Shown piece after piece: positions 29,096-38,649 of a stretch of 64,000 nucleotides of DNA. A model generated the notes under the pieces. It worked only from the letters and a program-made list of their open reading frames with translations, was not told where the DNA came from and did not search any database. Position 1 is the stretch's first letter. The number at the start of each line of letters is the position of its first letter. Source of the stretch: Psychrobacter sp. P11F6 (lineage in GTDB: Bacteria; Pseudomonadota; Gammaproteobacteria; Pseudomonadales; Moraxellaceae). Where the stretch lies: contig NZ_CM003594.1 of NCBI RefSeq assembly GCF_001435295.1, positions 3,058,574 to 3,122,573 of the forward strand, written 5' to 3'. A program made the position numbers and the translations under genes.

Positions 29096-30208
29096 ATGAC
29101 TGTTTCTTCTACGCCAAGCTTTATACCTGAAAGCCTTATGCCTTCAAGACTTGTATCTTTTACTAGCTTTAATAACAACACCGAGCAATTTCATAGCGCC
29201 GTGCGCGCGCAACTTGCACAAGATATCGACGTGCTGTTTGCTTATGCCAAACTGCCAAGCCCGTTGATTGATGCCTGTCGTTATGTGATGACCGGTCAAG
29301 GTAAATTGGTGCGTCCACTATTGGTTGCCAGTGCTTTTGACAGTGTTAATCAAAGCAATGCTAACGACGACTTTAATAGGGCTGATGAATATGTCGATAA
29401 AAGCACTAATAAAAAAGCCAAGCAAAATAGCGATTTGGCGTCGCTATTAGAAAACGACTCCGATTATGATATGGCGCGCCGTGCGGCATTGGCGGTGGAG
29501 CTGCTGCATACTTATTCATTGGTACATGATGACTTGCCATGTATGGACGATGATGAGCTGCGCCGTGGTCAGCCAACGGCGCATATCGTCTTTGCAGAAT
29601 CGACCGCCCTACTCGCTGGTGACGTACTACAGACGCTTGCCTTTGAAGTACTGACAGCTGAGCTGCCAACCTTTGCGCCTTTTGATGCCGCTATCGCAAG
29701 CCAGCTATTTGCCATTTTTGCCCCGCGAGCCCGCCGCATGGTATCGGGTCAAATGCTCGATCTGAATGCTGAAGCCCGTAACGAAATCACACAAGATGAT
29801 TTGGAAGCTATCCACCGTGATAAAACTGGCGCATTGATTGAAGCTGCGATGCTAATGGGCAGTATTTGTGCTGGTGCGACGGCGCCGCAGCGTATGGCTT
29901 TACAAGAATGCGCCCAGCATATCGGTCTTGCTTTTCAAGTTCAGGATGATATTTTGGATGTCACCACCAGCACCGATACGCTTGGTAAACCTGCTGGCAG
30001 CGATGAGAAACTAGATAAATCCACCTATGTGAAATTGATGGGTGTCGAAAACGCGACTAGCTATGCGCAATCGCTATTTAATGACGGACGCACAGCCATT
30101 ATTCGTGAACTGATTCATCATAAACCAAGCAGTAGCGAGCTTGGCAATGACGCAAACAACGATGCTTTACTGGCATTAATAGAATGGCTATGGGCACGTA
30201 AAAAATAG
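29096..30208 (+). CDS. ispA: Polyprenyl synthetase (IspA-type farnesyl diphosphate synthase)
   Basis: A 370-residue all-helical prenyltransferase that condenses isopentenyl diphosphate to C15 or related chains. Both aspartate-rich motifs are present: DDLPCMDDDELRRG (first, with GQPTAH after it) and QVQDDILD (second). The chain is about 70 residues longer than E. coli IspA, mainly from a ~30-residue N-terminal leader and a hydrophilic insert at ~85-122 between GKLVRPLLV and the DxxxxD helix. The ribosome site is weak; an inner ATG at residue 15 is possible. Chain-length specificity is inferred. Confidence 0.9.
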   Translation: MTVSSTPSFIPESLMPSRLVSFTSFNNNTEQFHSAVRAQLAQDIDVLFAYAKLPSPLIDACRYVMTGQGKLVRPLLVASAFDSVNQSNANDDFNRADEYVDKSTNKKAKQNSDLASLLENDSDYDMARRAALAVELLHTYSLVHDDLPCMDDDELRRGQPTAHIVFAESTALLAGDVLQTLAFEVLTAELPTFAPFDAAIASQLFAIFAPRARRMVSGQMLDLNAEARNEITQDDLEAIHRDKTGALIEAAMLMGSICAGATAPQRMALQECAQHIGLAFQVQDDILDVTTSTDTLGKPAGSDEKLDKSTYVKLMGVENATSYAQSLFNDGRTAIIRELIHHKPSSSELGNDANNDALLALIEWLWARKK

Positions 30209-30249
30209 CCAAAAATTTAACCATCAAAGAACGGTAATGAGTGGTCAAC

Positions 30250-31068
30250 ATGGACAGTAACCCTACCCCGCGTATTTACCTTGGCACTGGCGGTTATAGC
30301 GATACCGATTTGCTCGGTACGCTGTATCCTACTGGCACAAAGAAAACGGACTTCTTACGCGAGTACGCCAAGCAATATGGCGCGGTGGAGATTAATAGCA
30401 CTTTCTACGCGCCCATCGGACAAAAAGCCTTTGCCGGTATGGTCGATAAAGCCTATGTGCAAGCAGATAGCGAGTTGAAGTTCGCGGTCAAGCTCCATCA
30501 AGACTTTACTCATGCGCGAAAAGGCACTGCTGAACATGCGCAAGCTTTCATTACTGCCCTCACGCCACTGATCGAAGCCAACGCTCTCGCGCCACTACTA
30601 CTGCAATTCCCACACGGCTTTGATCGTACCCGCGAGCATCGTCTATATCTGGCAAACCTTGTCAGTTGGTTTCAGGATTACCCATTAGCGGTTGAGTTTC
30701 GTCATAATGGCTGGCATACGCCGCAAGTGGTCGATAGCTTTATCAAGCAAGGTTTGATTTGGTGTAGCGTTGATTATCCTAAGGTCAGCGGTCTACCGCC
30801 ATCACGATTGATATTTACCGAACGCACTGGCTATCTGCGTATGCATGGTAATAATCTAAATTGGTGGGATGCGATGAGCGCTGCTGACCGTCATGATTAT
30901 CGCTATAGCGAGGTGGAAATGAATGATTGGGCACAAGCGATTGCCAATCAACGTCAGCATTTTGATACGTTATATATCTTCTTTCAAAATACCGTCAACG
31001 CCCATGCGTATTATAATATTGCGATGTTGAGGGAAGCGTTGGGTAGGTTGGGGTTTGAGGTGTTGTGA
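30250..31068 (+). CDS. DUF72 domain-containing protein (YecE-like)
   Basis: A 272-residue TIM-barrel DUF72 protein. The family start is visible (YLGTGGYSDTDLLGTLYP), then EINSTFYAPI, KFAVKLHQDFTH, QFPHGFDRT and YLRMHGNNLNWW. DUF72 function is unknown; a Fe-S- or nucleic-acid-related role has been proposed elsewhere but not shown. The ATG at 30250 is used; an in-frame GTG at 30241 is equally possible since neither has a strong site. It follows ispA by about 40 bases and may share its transcript. Confidence 0.85.
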   Translation: MDSNPTPRIYLGTGGYSDTDLLGTLYPTGTKKTDFLREYAKQYGAVEINSTFYAPIGQKAFAGMVDKAYVQADSELKFAVKLHQDFTHARKGTAEHAQAFITALTPLIEANALAPLLLQFPHGFDRTREHRLYLANLVSWFQDYPLAVEFRHNGWHTPQVVDSFIKQGLIWCSVDYPKVSGLPPSRLIFTERTGYLRMHGNNLNWWDAMSAADRHDYRYSEVEMNDWAQAIANQRQHFDTLYIFFQNTVNAHAYYNIAMLREALGRLGFEVL

Positions 31069-31111
31069 TAACTGACTGATAAATTCAAAATTTATATTTT
31101 AAGGAATAGAA

Positions 31112-32077
31112 ATGTCAAACTGGCTTTTAGATAGACTATTTGAGACTGGTGATCAGCCTAAACCAAGATTCGCATTTCAAGGAACTGTTAATTGGATGCG
31201 GGCTTTAGCTGAAGTCGTTGATAGCGGGGTTTGTGATAAAGTGAATCTCAAAAATTTATATCAGAAGGTTCAAAGAAGGCATGTCAATCCAGAAGCTGAT
31301 AACTGGGTTTTTGAGAACATGCATATGGCATACAATAACCTAGCAGCTTTAAATACTATGAATACTGAAGCTATAGATAAATACGATATGTGTAGTTCTG
31401 CAATCGTATCATGGTATTACGCAATATATTTTGCTAGTAGCGCTATGATTGCTGCATCTTCAGGCTCGAAACAAGAAAACCACACTGCAACCGCAAGAGT
31501 ATGGCAAGCAGATATAGCGGAAAAGAAACTTATACCCTATCCTTTTGATCTTTATTTAAGTAGTTTAGTTACTAACAAGGCTGAAGCCGAAGTTGCAGTT
31601 TATCGAGGAGATAATGAGTTTGATTTAAATCAGAAATCTGGAGGTTTAGAGGTTGCTCACGGAGGGATTGTATCTTACTTAAAAGGCACACATAAATATA
31701 AAAGAGAAGAAGCAGAAGAACGTATTCAAAATTCGAAGGAGTTTAAAGCGCTTAAAGTCGACAACTTCCGAAAAAAAATTGCTAAAGAGCTTAGAGATAA
31801 AACTTTAGACAAAGGGAAAGTAAATTTCTTAATTCAAGCTTTTAGATATCGAGGTAAAGCCCACTATAGAGACTCTATATTTCTATCCTATGGTGAGAAT
31901 CATATGGACTCTATTGAGCAACTAATTAAAGACCTAAATGTAGTTGCGCTTGGATTCACACGTGCAGCATCTCATTATTGCTCAGTCAGGGTAGAAAAAG
32001 GTACTTGGGAATTATTTGTCGATGATATCAAAAATAATACACGCTTATCTTTAGATGTAGAAACTATACGCGTATAA
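31112..32077 (+). CDS. Uncharacterised protein with HEPN-like features
   Basis: A 321-residue protein that I do not recognise as a named family. Two features recall HEPN domains: a helix CSSAIVSWYYAIYFASSAM (~94-112) similar to the AYYAxFHAA helix, and RYRGKAH (245-251), an Rx5H arrangement like the RNase motif Rx4-6H. No membrane helix or signal peptide. The gene is noticeably AT-richer than its neighbours, has its own AAGGA site and a terminator, and sits alone between housekeeping genes, consistent with horizontal acquisition. The HEPN reading is tentative. Confidence 0.6.
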   Translation: MSNWLLDRLFETGDQPKPRFAFQGTVNWMRALAEVVDSGVCDKVNLKNLYQKVQRRHVNPEADNWVFENMHMAYNNLAALNTMNTEAIDKYDMCSSAIVSWYYAIYFASSAMIAASSGSKQENHTATARVWQADIAEKKLIPYPFDLYLSSLVTNKAEAEVAVYRGDNEFDLNQKSGGLEVAHGGIVSYLKGTHKYKREEAEERIQNSKEFKALKVDNFRKKIAKELRDKTLDKGKVNFLIQAFRYRGKAHYRDSIFLSYGENHMDSIEQLIKDLNVVALGFTRAASHYCSVRVEKGTWELFVDDIKNNTRLSLDVETIRV

Positions 32078-32086
32078 ACGATTAAC

Positions 32087-32119
32087 CAAAAAAAGAACAC
32101 CTCGCGGTGTCCTTTTTTA
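32087..32119. terminator. Bidirectional terminator between the HEPN-like gene and sodB
   Basis: Stem GAACACC/GGTGTCC around TCGC (one G-T pair), with A-run and T-run. Confidence 0.85.
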
Positions 32120-32145
32120 TCAATCAAATACTTAGCCGTTAAAGA

Positions 32146-32775
32146 TTACTCTTCAACGCCAGCATCTTGACCTTTATATTTTGCGTTTGCGTAGTCCCAG
32201 TTCACTAGCTTGTCTAGGAACGTATCAACATAGTCAGGACGACGGTTACGGTAATCTACATAGTACGCATGTTCCCATACATCACAAGTCAATACCGCGA
32301 TTTGGTCATGTGCAAGTGGCGTATCAGCGTTAGCTGTTTTGGCGATTGACAGTTTGCCACCGACTTTGTCAGCGACTAGCCATGCCCAACCTGAACCAAA
32401 CTGAGTCAATGCTGCATTTTTGAACTCTTCGCGGAACTTATCATAGCTACCGAAATCTTCTTCGATTTTAGCTTTTAGATCGCCAGTAGGTTCGCCGCCG
32501 CCATTGGTTGGCGTCATGCAGTTCCAGTAGAACGTGTGGTTCCATACTTGGGCTGCTTGGTTGAACATACCTTGCTTGCTGTCATCTTTAGCAGTCGCTA
32601 CGATGATTTCTGGCAATGTTTTGTCTTCTAGACCAGAACCTGGTAGCAATTCGTTGAGCTTAGTCACGTAGGCATTGTGATGCTTGTCATGATGGTATTC
32701 TAGCGTCTCGGCACTGATATGTGGCTCTAGTGCGTCTTTTGCGTATGGTAGCTCTGGTAAAGTAATGTTTGACAT
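32146..32775 (-). CDS. sodB: Superoxide dismutase [Fe]
   Basis: A 209-residue Fe/Mn-type SOD converting superoxide to oxygen and peroxide. Metal ligands appear in LEYHHDKHHNAY (N-terminal His), AAQVWNHTFYWN (second His) and DVWEHAYYVDYRN (Asp and His). The segments NHTFYWNCM and FGSGWAWLV are typical of iron SODs. No signal peptide, so cytoplasmic. The ATG at 32775 starts the conserved domain and has AAGGA upstream; the frame runs 16 codons further to 32823. Confidence 0.94.
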   Translation of the reverse strand: MSNITLPELPYAKDALEPHISAETLEYHHDKHHNAYVTKLNELLPGSGLEDKTLPEIIVATAKDDSKQGMFNQAAQVWNHTFYWNCMTPTNGGGEPTGDLKAKIEEDFGSYDKFREEFKNAALTQFGSGWAWLVADKVGGKLSIAKTANADTPLAHDQIAVLTCDVWEHAYYVDYRNRRPDYVDTFLDKLVNWDYANAKYKGQDAGVEE

Positions 32776-33332
32776 AGTTATTTTATCCTTGCTGTTTTTA
32801 GCCGTCATTTGATAAAAACTCATTATAGAAACTGAATTTTACGCTATTTTTACATGATAAAAAACACGATAAAATAACGGACTAAATTGGCTGAGTTTAT
32901 TGTTTGAAATGAATGTTATTGCTTAATACCGTTTATTGTCTAACACAGTATCACGTATTATTATGAATCCAAAATTAACTTACTTTTGTTACAGTTTGCT
33001 CAAAAGCCAAGTGCTTGACTTCATAAGCATTTATTAACTTAATATTCACAAGCCGTAAGATATCATTCACTGTAGCTTGGCGGCTATTATAGCAACAGTG
33101 GCGACAAATATCAGTTACCAAATGTTATGGATAACACTGTTAGTATAGCCTTTGGTTGTCTATAGACTAAGCGCAGAATGCCTTGCCATGCCAATCCTGC
33201 TAGGCACTTAGCTGACTGATAAATTGATGAAATTGGCATTAAGAGATAGCTATAACTTAAAAACCGACCATCCTTTCAATAATGATACTTTCACTAATCA
33301 TATTCTTAATAATAACATAACGGAATAACCCT
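32776..33332. other. Intergenic region between sodB and rdgB
   Basis: About 560 bases separating divergent genes. No coding features, no clear Fur box and no RNA gene recognised; likely holds both promoters. Confidence 0.45.
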
Positions 33333-33986
33333 ATGAGCACCACCAATACCTCACGCTCCTCCATCCAATCGACCCCTGATAATCAATGGGTGCTTGCCAG
33401 TAATAATAAAGGCAAACTGGCTGAGTTTAAAAGGCTGTTTGCCGAGGCAGATTTGGATGTGACAATCATCCCGCAGGGTCAGCTCAATATTGACGACGCC
33501 ATCGAAGACGGGCTAAGCTTCGTAGAAAACGCTATTATTAAAGCGCGTCATGCCAGCCGTATCAGCGGAATGCCTGCGATTGCTGATGATTCAGGACTAT
33601 GTGTGCCAGTATTAGGTAATGCACCGGGGATTTACTCCGCTCGCTATGCTGGTGAGCATGGTAACGATAGTAAAAACAACGCCAAGCTCATCGCTGACTT
33701 GCAGCCTATCCGTGATGCGCAAGCTAACGAGCCTATTAAAGGGTTATTTGTTTGCGTACTGGCGATGGTGCGCCATGCTGATGATCCGCTACCGATTATC
33801 GCGCAAGGTCTATGGCAGGGTGAGATTTTAGAGACAGCGCATGGTGACGGCGGTTTTGGTTACGATCCGCTGTTTTGGTTGCCAGAGTTACAAGCTAGCG
33901 CCGCAAGCTTGAGTGCTGCTGATAAAAACCGCATCAGTCATCGTGGTCAGGCGATTCAGCAATTATTGGCGCAGTTGCCGTTATAG
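33333..33986 (+). CDS. rdgB: dITP/XTP pyrophosphatase (RdgB/HAM1)
   Basis: A 217-residue nucleotide-sanitising enzyme that hydrolyses ITP, dITP and XTP to monophosphates. Typical segments are VLASNNKGKLAEF, PAIADDSGLCV, PGIYSARYAG, GDGGFGYDPLFW and SHRGQA. About 20 N-terminal residues precede the family core. Cytoplasmic. Not followed by hemW/proC-type partners here, so probably a single gene. Confidence 0.94.
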   Translation: MSTTNTSRSSIQSTPDNQWVLASNNKGKLAEFKRLFAEADLDVTIIPQGQLNIDDAIEDGLSFVENAIIKARHASRISGMPAIADDSGLCVPVLGNAPGIYSARYAGEHGNDSKNNAKLIADLQPIRDAQANEPIKGLFVCVLAMVRHADDPLPIIAQGLWQGEILETAHGDGGFGYDPLFWLPELQASAASLSAADKNRISHRGQAIQQLLAQLPL

Positions 33987-34499
33987 ATAACCCTTAAAAG
34001 CTATAGTCGATTCAATTTAGCCCTTTATCTATTAATGCTGATACAAGAAAGTCGAGCGCAGAGGTACAAATCGTACTTTAAGCGAGATTGACGATGTATC
34101 AGATTCAAAGTGAATGGACGATAAAGAGATAATTTTTACTTTAATAAACAGATAGATTATACTGTTCTACTTTTAAAATTTTGTTGAAAGCCGTTATTTG
34201 TCTGCATAATTCACCAAAAAGCGTTATTATGCGGTGCATTAACGGTTTATGATTGATATCTGATAGCGCCTATTACTAAGATAACCGTTTCACATTTTAG
34301 TATCAGTCAGCGCCAGTGGCGACCAAAGGCGATTACTCAAGGTACTGACTTTGACATTGCGCGCTATCGCTATCCCCTATTTATTCCAACGGCAACCCAT
34401 GGTACACGCCCGTAATTTGAGGCACGGTTTGTCTATTACCATTTAACCCTAAGTACTATTTAATCAAACGTACTATTTAATCCTAAAGGTGTAATTAAC
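33987..34499. other. Intergenic region upstream of tig
   Basis: A ~510-base gap holding repeat copy B at its left side. The remainder, nearer tig, should contain the tig promoter. No gene recognised. Confidence 0.45.
34002..34131 (+). repeat. Dispersed intergenic repeat, copy B
   Basis: Starts TATAGTCGATTCAAT like copy C and carries the core CGAGCGCAGAGGTACAAATC... shared with copy A in the opposite orientation. An inner inverted pair (CTGATACA / TGTATCAG) brackets the core. The right edge is approximate. Confidence 0.75.
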
Positions 34500-35843
34500 A
34501 TGGCTACAGATTTACAAGTCACAACCAACAAGCTATCTAATAAAGAAACCCAATTGACAGTTAAAGTACCTGTCGAAAAAATTCAAAACAAAGTCGAAGG
34601 TCGTATTCGCCAAGTTGCGAAAACTGCCAAGATTGACGGTTTCCGTAAGGGTAACGTCCCTATGTCACATATCCGTTCACAGTACGGTGCTGGCATTCAA
34701 CAAGAAGTCATCAACGATGTGATCCGTGATACCGTTTTTGAAGCGATCAAATCTGAAGACATCCGCGCGGTTGGCATGCCTAACATCGACGACGTAAAAC
34801 TTGAAGACGATTTCTTGGTTTATCAAGCCACTGTTGAAATCTTCCCAGAAATAGACGTGCAAGGTATCGATGAGATCGAAGTTGAGCGTCACACTGCTAA
34901 AGTAAGCGAAGAAGACGTCGACACTATGATCGAAAATCTTCAAAAGCAACGTGAAGAATTCGTTGAGAAAAAAGGTAAAGCGGACAAAGGCAATCAAGTA
35001 ACTTTTGACTTTGAAGGCTCTATCGATGGCGAAAAATTCGAAGGCGGTTCTGCTGAAGACTTCAAACTGGTTATCGGTAGCAACCAGATGATTCCTGGTT
35101 TTGAAGCGGGTATCAAAGGCATGAAAGCTGGCGAAGAGAAAGTTATCGACGTCACTTTCCCAGAAGATTACCAAGCTGAAAACTTAGCGGGTAAAGAAGC
35201 TCAGTTCAAAATCAACGTAAAATTGGTTGAAAAATCTAAGCTACCAGAAATCAACGAAGAGTTCCTTGAGCTATTCGGCGTGAAAGAAGGCGGCATTGAG
35301 AAGTTGAAAGAAGACGTTCGCAAAAACATGGAACGCGAAATCAAAAACGCGGCTCGTAGCCAAGTTAAGCAAGCGACTTTTGACGCATTGCTAGAAAAGA
35401 ACGAGTTTGATGTACCAAACGCGATGCTAGAGCAAGAAATCGAGCGTCAGCGCAACATGATGATGCAACGTTTTTCTCAGCAGTTCGGTGCCAATGCTGA
35501 TAGTTTTGATAAAGACATGCTACCAAATGAGCTATTTGAAGAGCAAGCGCTACGTGCTGCCCGTCTTGGCATCATCGTTGCTCGCGTTATCGATACCAAA
35601 GGCTTAGAAGTCGATCAAGAACGCGTTGAAACGTTCATCAAAGAAGCCGCTGAAAACTACGAAGATCCAAGCGAAGTAATCGAGTATTACACCAATGACA
35701 AGCAGCAGCGCGCGAACATTGAGTCTGTGGTACTAGAAGACCAAGTGGTTGATTATTTAATCGAGCAAGGCAAAGTAACTGACAAAGAAGTTAGCTACCA
35801 AGACTTGCTAGCTGCACAGCAACAACAGCAGCAAGGCATGTAA
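34500..35843 (+). CDS. tig: Trigger factor
   Basis: A 447-residue ribosome-bound chaperone and peptidyl-prolyl isomerase. The ribosome-docking signature is [12 protein letters not shown] (~45-56). The FKBP-like domain spans ~160-245 ([17 protein letters not shown]). The C-terminal helical chaperone arms run from ~250, ending in a Gln-rich tail ([10 protein letters not shown]). It is followed by clpP and clpX, the classic order, but a terminator suggests its own transcript. The start ATG has AAGGTG upstream. Confidence 0.97.
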   Translation: MATDLQVTTNKLSNKETQLTVKVPVEKIQNKVEGRIRQVAKTAKIDGFRKGNVPMSHIRSQYGAGIQQEVINDVIRDTVFEAIKSEDIRAVGMPNIDDVKLEDDFLVYQATVEIFPEIDVQGIDEIEVERHTAKVSEEDVDTMIENLQKQREEFVEKKGKADKGNQVTFDFEGSIDGEKFEGGSAEDFKLVIGSNQMIPGFEAGIKGMKAGEEKVIDVTFPEDYQAENLAGKEAQFKINVKLVEKSKLPEINEEFLELFGVKEGGIEKLKEDVRKNMEREIKNAARSQVKQATFDALLEKNEFDVPNAMLEQEIERQRNMMMQRFSQQFGANADSFDKDMLPNELFEEQALRAARLGIIVARVIDTKGLEVDQERVETFIKEAAENYEDPSEVIEYYTNDKQQRANIESVVLEDQVVDYLIEQGKVTDKEVSYQDLLAAQQQQQQGM

Positions 35844-35903
35844 TTTAGTGAGATAACTTAGCAATTTTCCATTCGATGGCAAATTGCTAATCTCAATCTA
35901 AAC

Positions 35904-35959
35904 ATGCTCTAACATAATGCTCTAACGCAATGCTCTAACATATGTGTTAGGGCATTTTT
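35904..35959 (+). terminator. Terminator after tig with triplicated left arm
   Basis: ATGCTCTAAC occurs at 35904, 35917 and 35930, a 13-base period. The last copy pairs with GTTAGGGCAT before a T-run, giving the expected hairpin. The other copies could pair with the same right arm to form longer alternatives. Confidence 0.8.
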
Positions 35960-36097
35960 ATTGGGGATTTATATGCTATCTTTATGGACAGTTTATCACC
36001 AAGCCCCTTGATAAATGGTTACAGACGCCTTATTAATAGTGAGTCAATCATTTTATTAATAGCACTCATGTTATAAATAGAAAGTTATTTTTCACAT

Positions 36098-36143
36098 GAA
36101 AAAGTTACTATTGCCTCAATAAAAAAGTTACCATTAGCTCAAT
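36098..36143. repeat. 23-bp imperfect tandem duplication upstream of clpP
   Basis: The units 36098-36120 and 36121-36143 share AAAAAGTTA, ATT and CTCAAT segments with about four differences. Non-coding. Confidence 0.7.
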
Positions 36144-36291
36144 TATTTTTAGCGATATCTGGCGCTTATTATTTCAGCCAGCGAATATTATTAAAAAGCG
36201 GCAACATCTAGCATGATAAGCAGCCCTACAAGCGTAGCCGCTCGCTAGCTTCAATCCCTTTATTTTATGTACTTATAAACAGGACATCTTT

Positions 36292-36996
36292 ATGACAGAT
36301 TATGATCGCATCACAGCCAACCCACATTTTGATATGCTGATGAGTGCGCACAATGATGCACAAGGCATGCAATATACCCAAAGCGCCCCTCAAGCTGCGC
36401 ATGCAGCATTAGTACCAATGGTCGTTGAACAATCCTCTCGCGGTGAACGCTCGTTTGATATTTTCTCGCGTCTATTGCGTGAGCGCGTTATCTTTTTGAC
36501 AGGTCAAGTCGAAGACCATATGGCCAATCTGATTGTTGCACAGTTGCTATTTTTAGAAGCAGAAAACCCAGACAAAGACATCCATTTGTATATCAATTCA
36601 CCAGGCGGCTCAGTGAGTGCAGGCTTGGCAATCTTTGATACCATGAACTTTATCAAACCTGAAGTATCGACCATCTGTATGGGCGGTGCTTATAGCATGG
36701 GCTCGTTCTTGCTTGCGGCTGGTCAAAAAGGCAAGCGTTACTCTCTTGCCAATGCTCGTGTCATGATTCATCAGCCTTCAGGCGGCGCGCAAGGTCAAGC
36801 AACCGATATCGAAATTAATGCGCGTGAAATTCTAAAAACGCGTGCCCGTTTAAATGAGATTTTGGCAGAACGTACTGGTCAACCATTAGAGAAAATCGAA
36901 AAAGACGTTGAGCGTGACTTTTGGTTAGATGCGAAAGAAGCCAAAGAGTACGGTTTGGTTGATGAAGTATTAGAGCGCCGCCCTACTTCTTTATAA
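36292..36996 (+). CDS. clpP: ATP-dependent Clp protease proteolytic subunit
   Basis: A 234-residue serine protease that forms the 14-mer core of ClpXP. The catalytic triad is in [12 protein letters not shown] (Ser), [10 protein letters not shown] (His) and the C-terminal region (Asp). The Ser segment reads GGAYSMG rather than the usual GQAASMG; the Ser itself is kept. The N-terminal 35 residues form a propeptide-like leader with two His/Asn-rich segments. Followed by clpX 114 bases later, so an operon is likely. Confidence 0.96.
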   Translation: MTDYDRITANPHFDMLMSAHNDAQGMQYTQSAPQAAHAALVPMVVEQSSRGERSFDIFSRLLRERVIFLTGQVEDHMANLIVAQLLFLEAENPDKDIHLYINSPGGSVSAGLAIFDTMNFIKPEVSTICMGGAYSMGSFLLAAGQKGKRYSLANARVMIHQPSGGAQGQATDIEINAREILKTRARLNEILAERTGQPLEKIEKDVERDFWLDAKEAKEYGLVDEVLERRPTSL

Positions 36997-37110
36997 TTAC
37001 CGCATAAGAGCAAAAGCTTTGATGGGCATCAAAAGCCTGAGCGTTATACGTTTTGGCTTTGATGTAAAAATCAAAATATTTGTAAGTTTTAAATTTTAGG
37101 AGCGCCTTTT

Positions 37111-38424
37111 ATGGCAGAAGATAACACCCCGCATTGCTCGTTTTGCGGCAAAGCCAAAAACGATGTACAGCAGCTGATTGCCGCTGACGATGCCAATATC
37201 TGTAATGAATGTATTGAGCTATGTACCGATTTAATCGCTGACAGCGCTGAAGATGGCGATGATGACAGCGACATTGATACGTCTTGGGTCAATAAAAAGC
37301 TACCAACGCCAAAAGAGCTGCGTGCCAAGCTTGACGAATACGTCATTGGACAAGACGCTGCTAAAAAAGCCTTAGCAGTTGCCGTCTATAACCATTATAA
37401 GCGTCTAAAAGTTAGCCAAACCTTAGCCAATGACAGCAAAAAAGCGAAGATTGGCGCTGACGATGCCATGGTTGAATTGGCGAAAAGTAACATTTTGCTG
37501 ATTGGCCCAACGGGTTCTGGTAAGACTTTGCTGGCGCAAACCTTGGCGCGTCTACTGGATGTGCCTTTTGCGATGGCCGATGCGACGACCTTGACCGAAG
37601 CAGGTTATGTCGGTGAAGATGTCGAAAACATCGTGCAAAAACTTTTGCAAGCATCAGATTATGATGTGAGCAAAGCGGAACAAGGCATCATCTATATCGA
37701 TGAGATTGATAAAATCAGTAAGAAAGGCGACAATCCGTCTATCACCCGTGATGTGTCAGGCGAAGGCGTACAGCAAGCGTTGCTAAAGCTTATCGAAGGT
37801 ACGGTTGCTGCCATTCCACCGCATGGTGGTCGCAAGCATCCTCAACAGGAGCTGATCCAAGTTGATACGAGTAACATCTTAATCATCGTCGGCGGGGCAT
37901 TTGCCGGTCTTGATGCGGTTATTCAACAGCGTACAGAAAAAGGCGGTATCGGCTTTAATGCGGATGTCAGCTCAAAAGATGATAGCAAACGCAGCTCAGA
38001 ATTACTGCAACAAGTAGAGCCTGAAGATTTGATTAAATTTGGTCTCATTCCTGAGCTCATCGGTCGTCTTCCTGTTCTCGCTGCGCTCACAGAGCTGGAC
38101 GAAGAAGCATTAGTTCAGATATTAACGGAACCAAAAAACGCTTTGGTTAAGCAATATAAGTATCTATTCGATATGGAAGGCGCTGACATTAGCTTTACCA
38201 AAGAAGCGCTCGATGCGATTGCCAAAAAAGCCATGGCGCGTAAGACTGGTGCTCGTGGTTTGCGTTCTATCGTTGAAAATGCGCTCCTTGAGACCATGTA
38301 CGAGTTGCCTTCGATGAAAAACGCCAAGACTGTCATCGTCGATGAGCAAGTGATTAATGAAGGTAAAACACCTGAAATCATCTTTTCTACCGACGACTCA
38401 GAGCAAATAGCGATCGACGCTTAG
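37111..38424 (+). CDS. clpX: ATP-dependent Clp protease ATP-binding subunit ClpX
   Basis: A 437-residue AAA+ unfoldase feeding ClpP. The N-terminal zinc domain has four cysteines in CSFCGKAK and CNECIELC. Walker A is GPTGSGKT, Walker B is IIYIDEIDK. The sensor and substrate-loop segments are conserved, including the GYVGEDVE pore region and the IGF-type loop. It binds tagged substrates such as SsrA. The terminator follows 40 bases after the stop. Confidence 0.97.
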   Translation: MAEDNTPHCSFCGKAKNDVQQLIAADDANICNECIELCTDLIADSAEDGDDDSDIDTSWVNKKLPTPKELRAKLDEYVIGQDAAKKALAVAVYNHYKRLKVSQTLANDSKKAKIGADDAMVELAKSNILLIGPTGSGKTLLAQTLARLLDVPFAMADATTLTEAGYVGEDVENIVQKLLQASDYDVSKAEQGIIYIDEIDKISKKGDNPSITRDVSGEGVQQALLKLIEGTVAAIPPHGGRKHPQQELIQVDTSNILIIVGGAFAGLDAVIQQRTEKGGIGFNADVSSKDDSKRSSELLQQVEPEDLIKFGLIPELIGRLPVLAALTELDEEALVQILTEPKNALVKQYKYLFDMEGADISFTKEALDAIAKKAMARKTGARGLRSIVENALLETMYELPSMKNAKTVIVDEQVINEGKTPEIIFSTDDSEQIAIDA

Positions 38425-38464
38425 CGGTTGTTATCAGCTTTATTAAAACTGTCATTGAAGTAAA

Positions 38465-38498
38465 GGCGTCTAGCATATCTTATGCTAGACGTTTTTTT
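38465..38498 (+). terminator. Terminator after clpX
   Basis: Perfect 11-bp stem CGTCTAGCATA/TATGCTAGACG with a 3-base loop, then seven T. Confidence 0.9.
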
Positions 38499-38649
38499 AT
38501 GGCTGCTCACTTATGATCGTTTTATGACAGCCAATGTATGGATAAAGTGACAGCGGCGTCTATCAATCGTTCATAGCTAAAGCCACAAAGCATGCTAAGG
38601 TAAATGTGCTACCAACACCTATCACTGATGAAACAAAGGACTGTTTATC

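Larger units (their letters stand above)
35844..36291. other. Intergenic region between tig and clpP
   Basis: About 450 bases with the tig terminator and its 13-bp repeats (35904-35959), a 23-bp imperfect tandem duplication at 36098-36143, and the presumed clpP promoter. No gene recognised. Confidence 0.5.

Noticed and set aside
34677..35174. 165-residue minus-strand frame inside tig
   Set aside because: Shadow of trigger factor; its Phe/Asp/Val-rich content mirrors the codons of the real gene.
36292..36996. ClpP Ser segment GGAYSMG as a sign of an inactive protease
   Set aside because: The catalytic Ser, His and surrounding HQPSGG are kept; the change is in neighbouring residues only.
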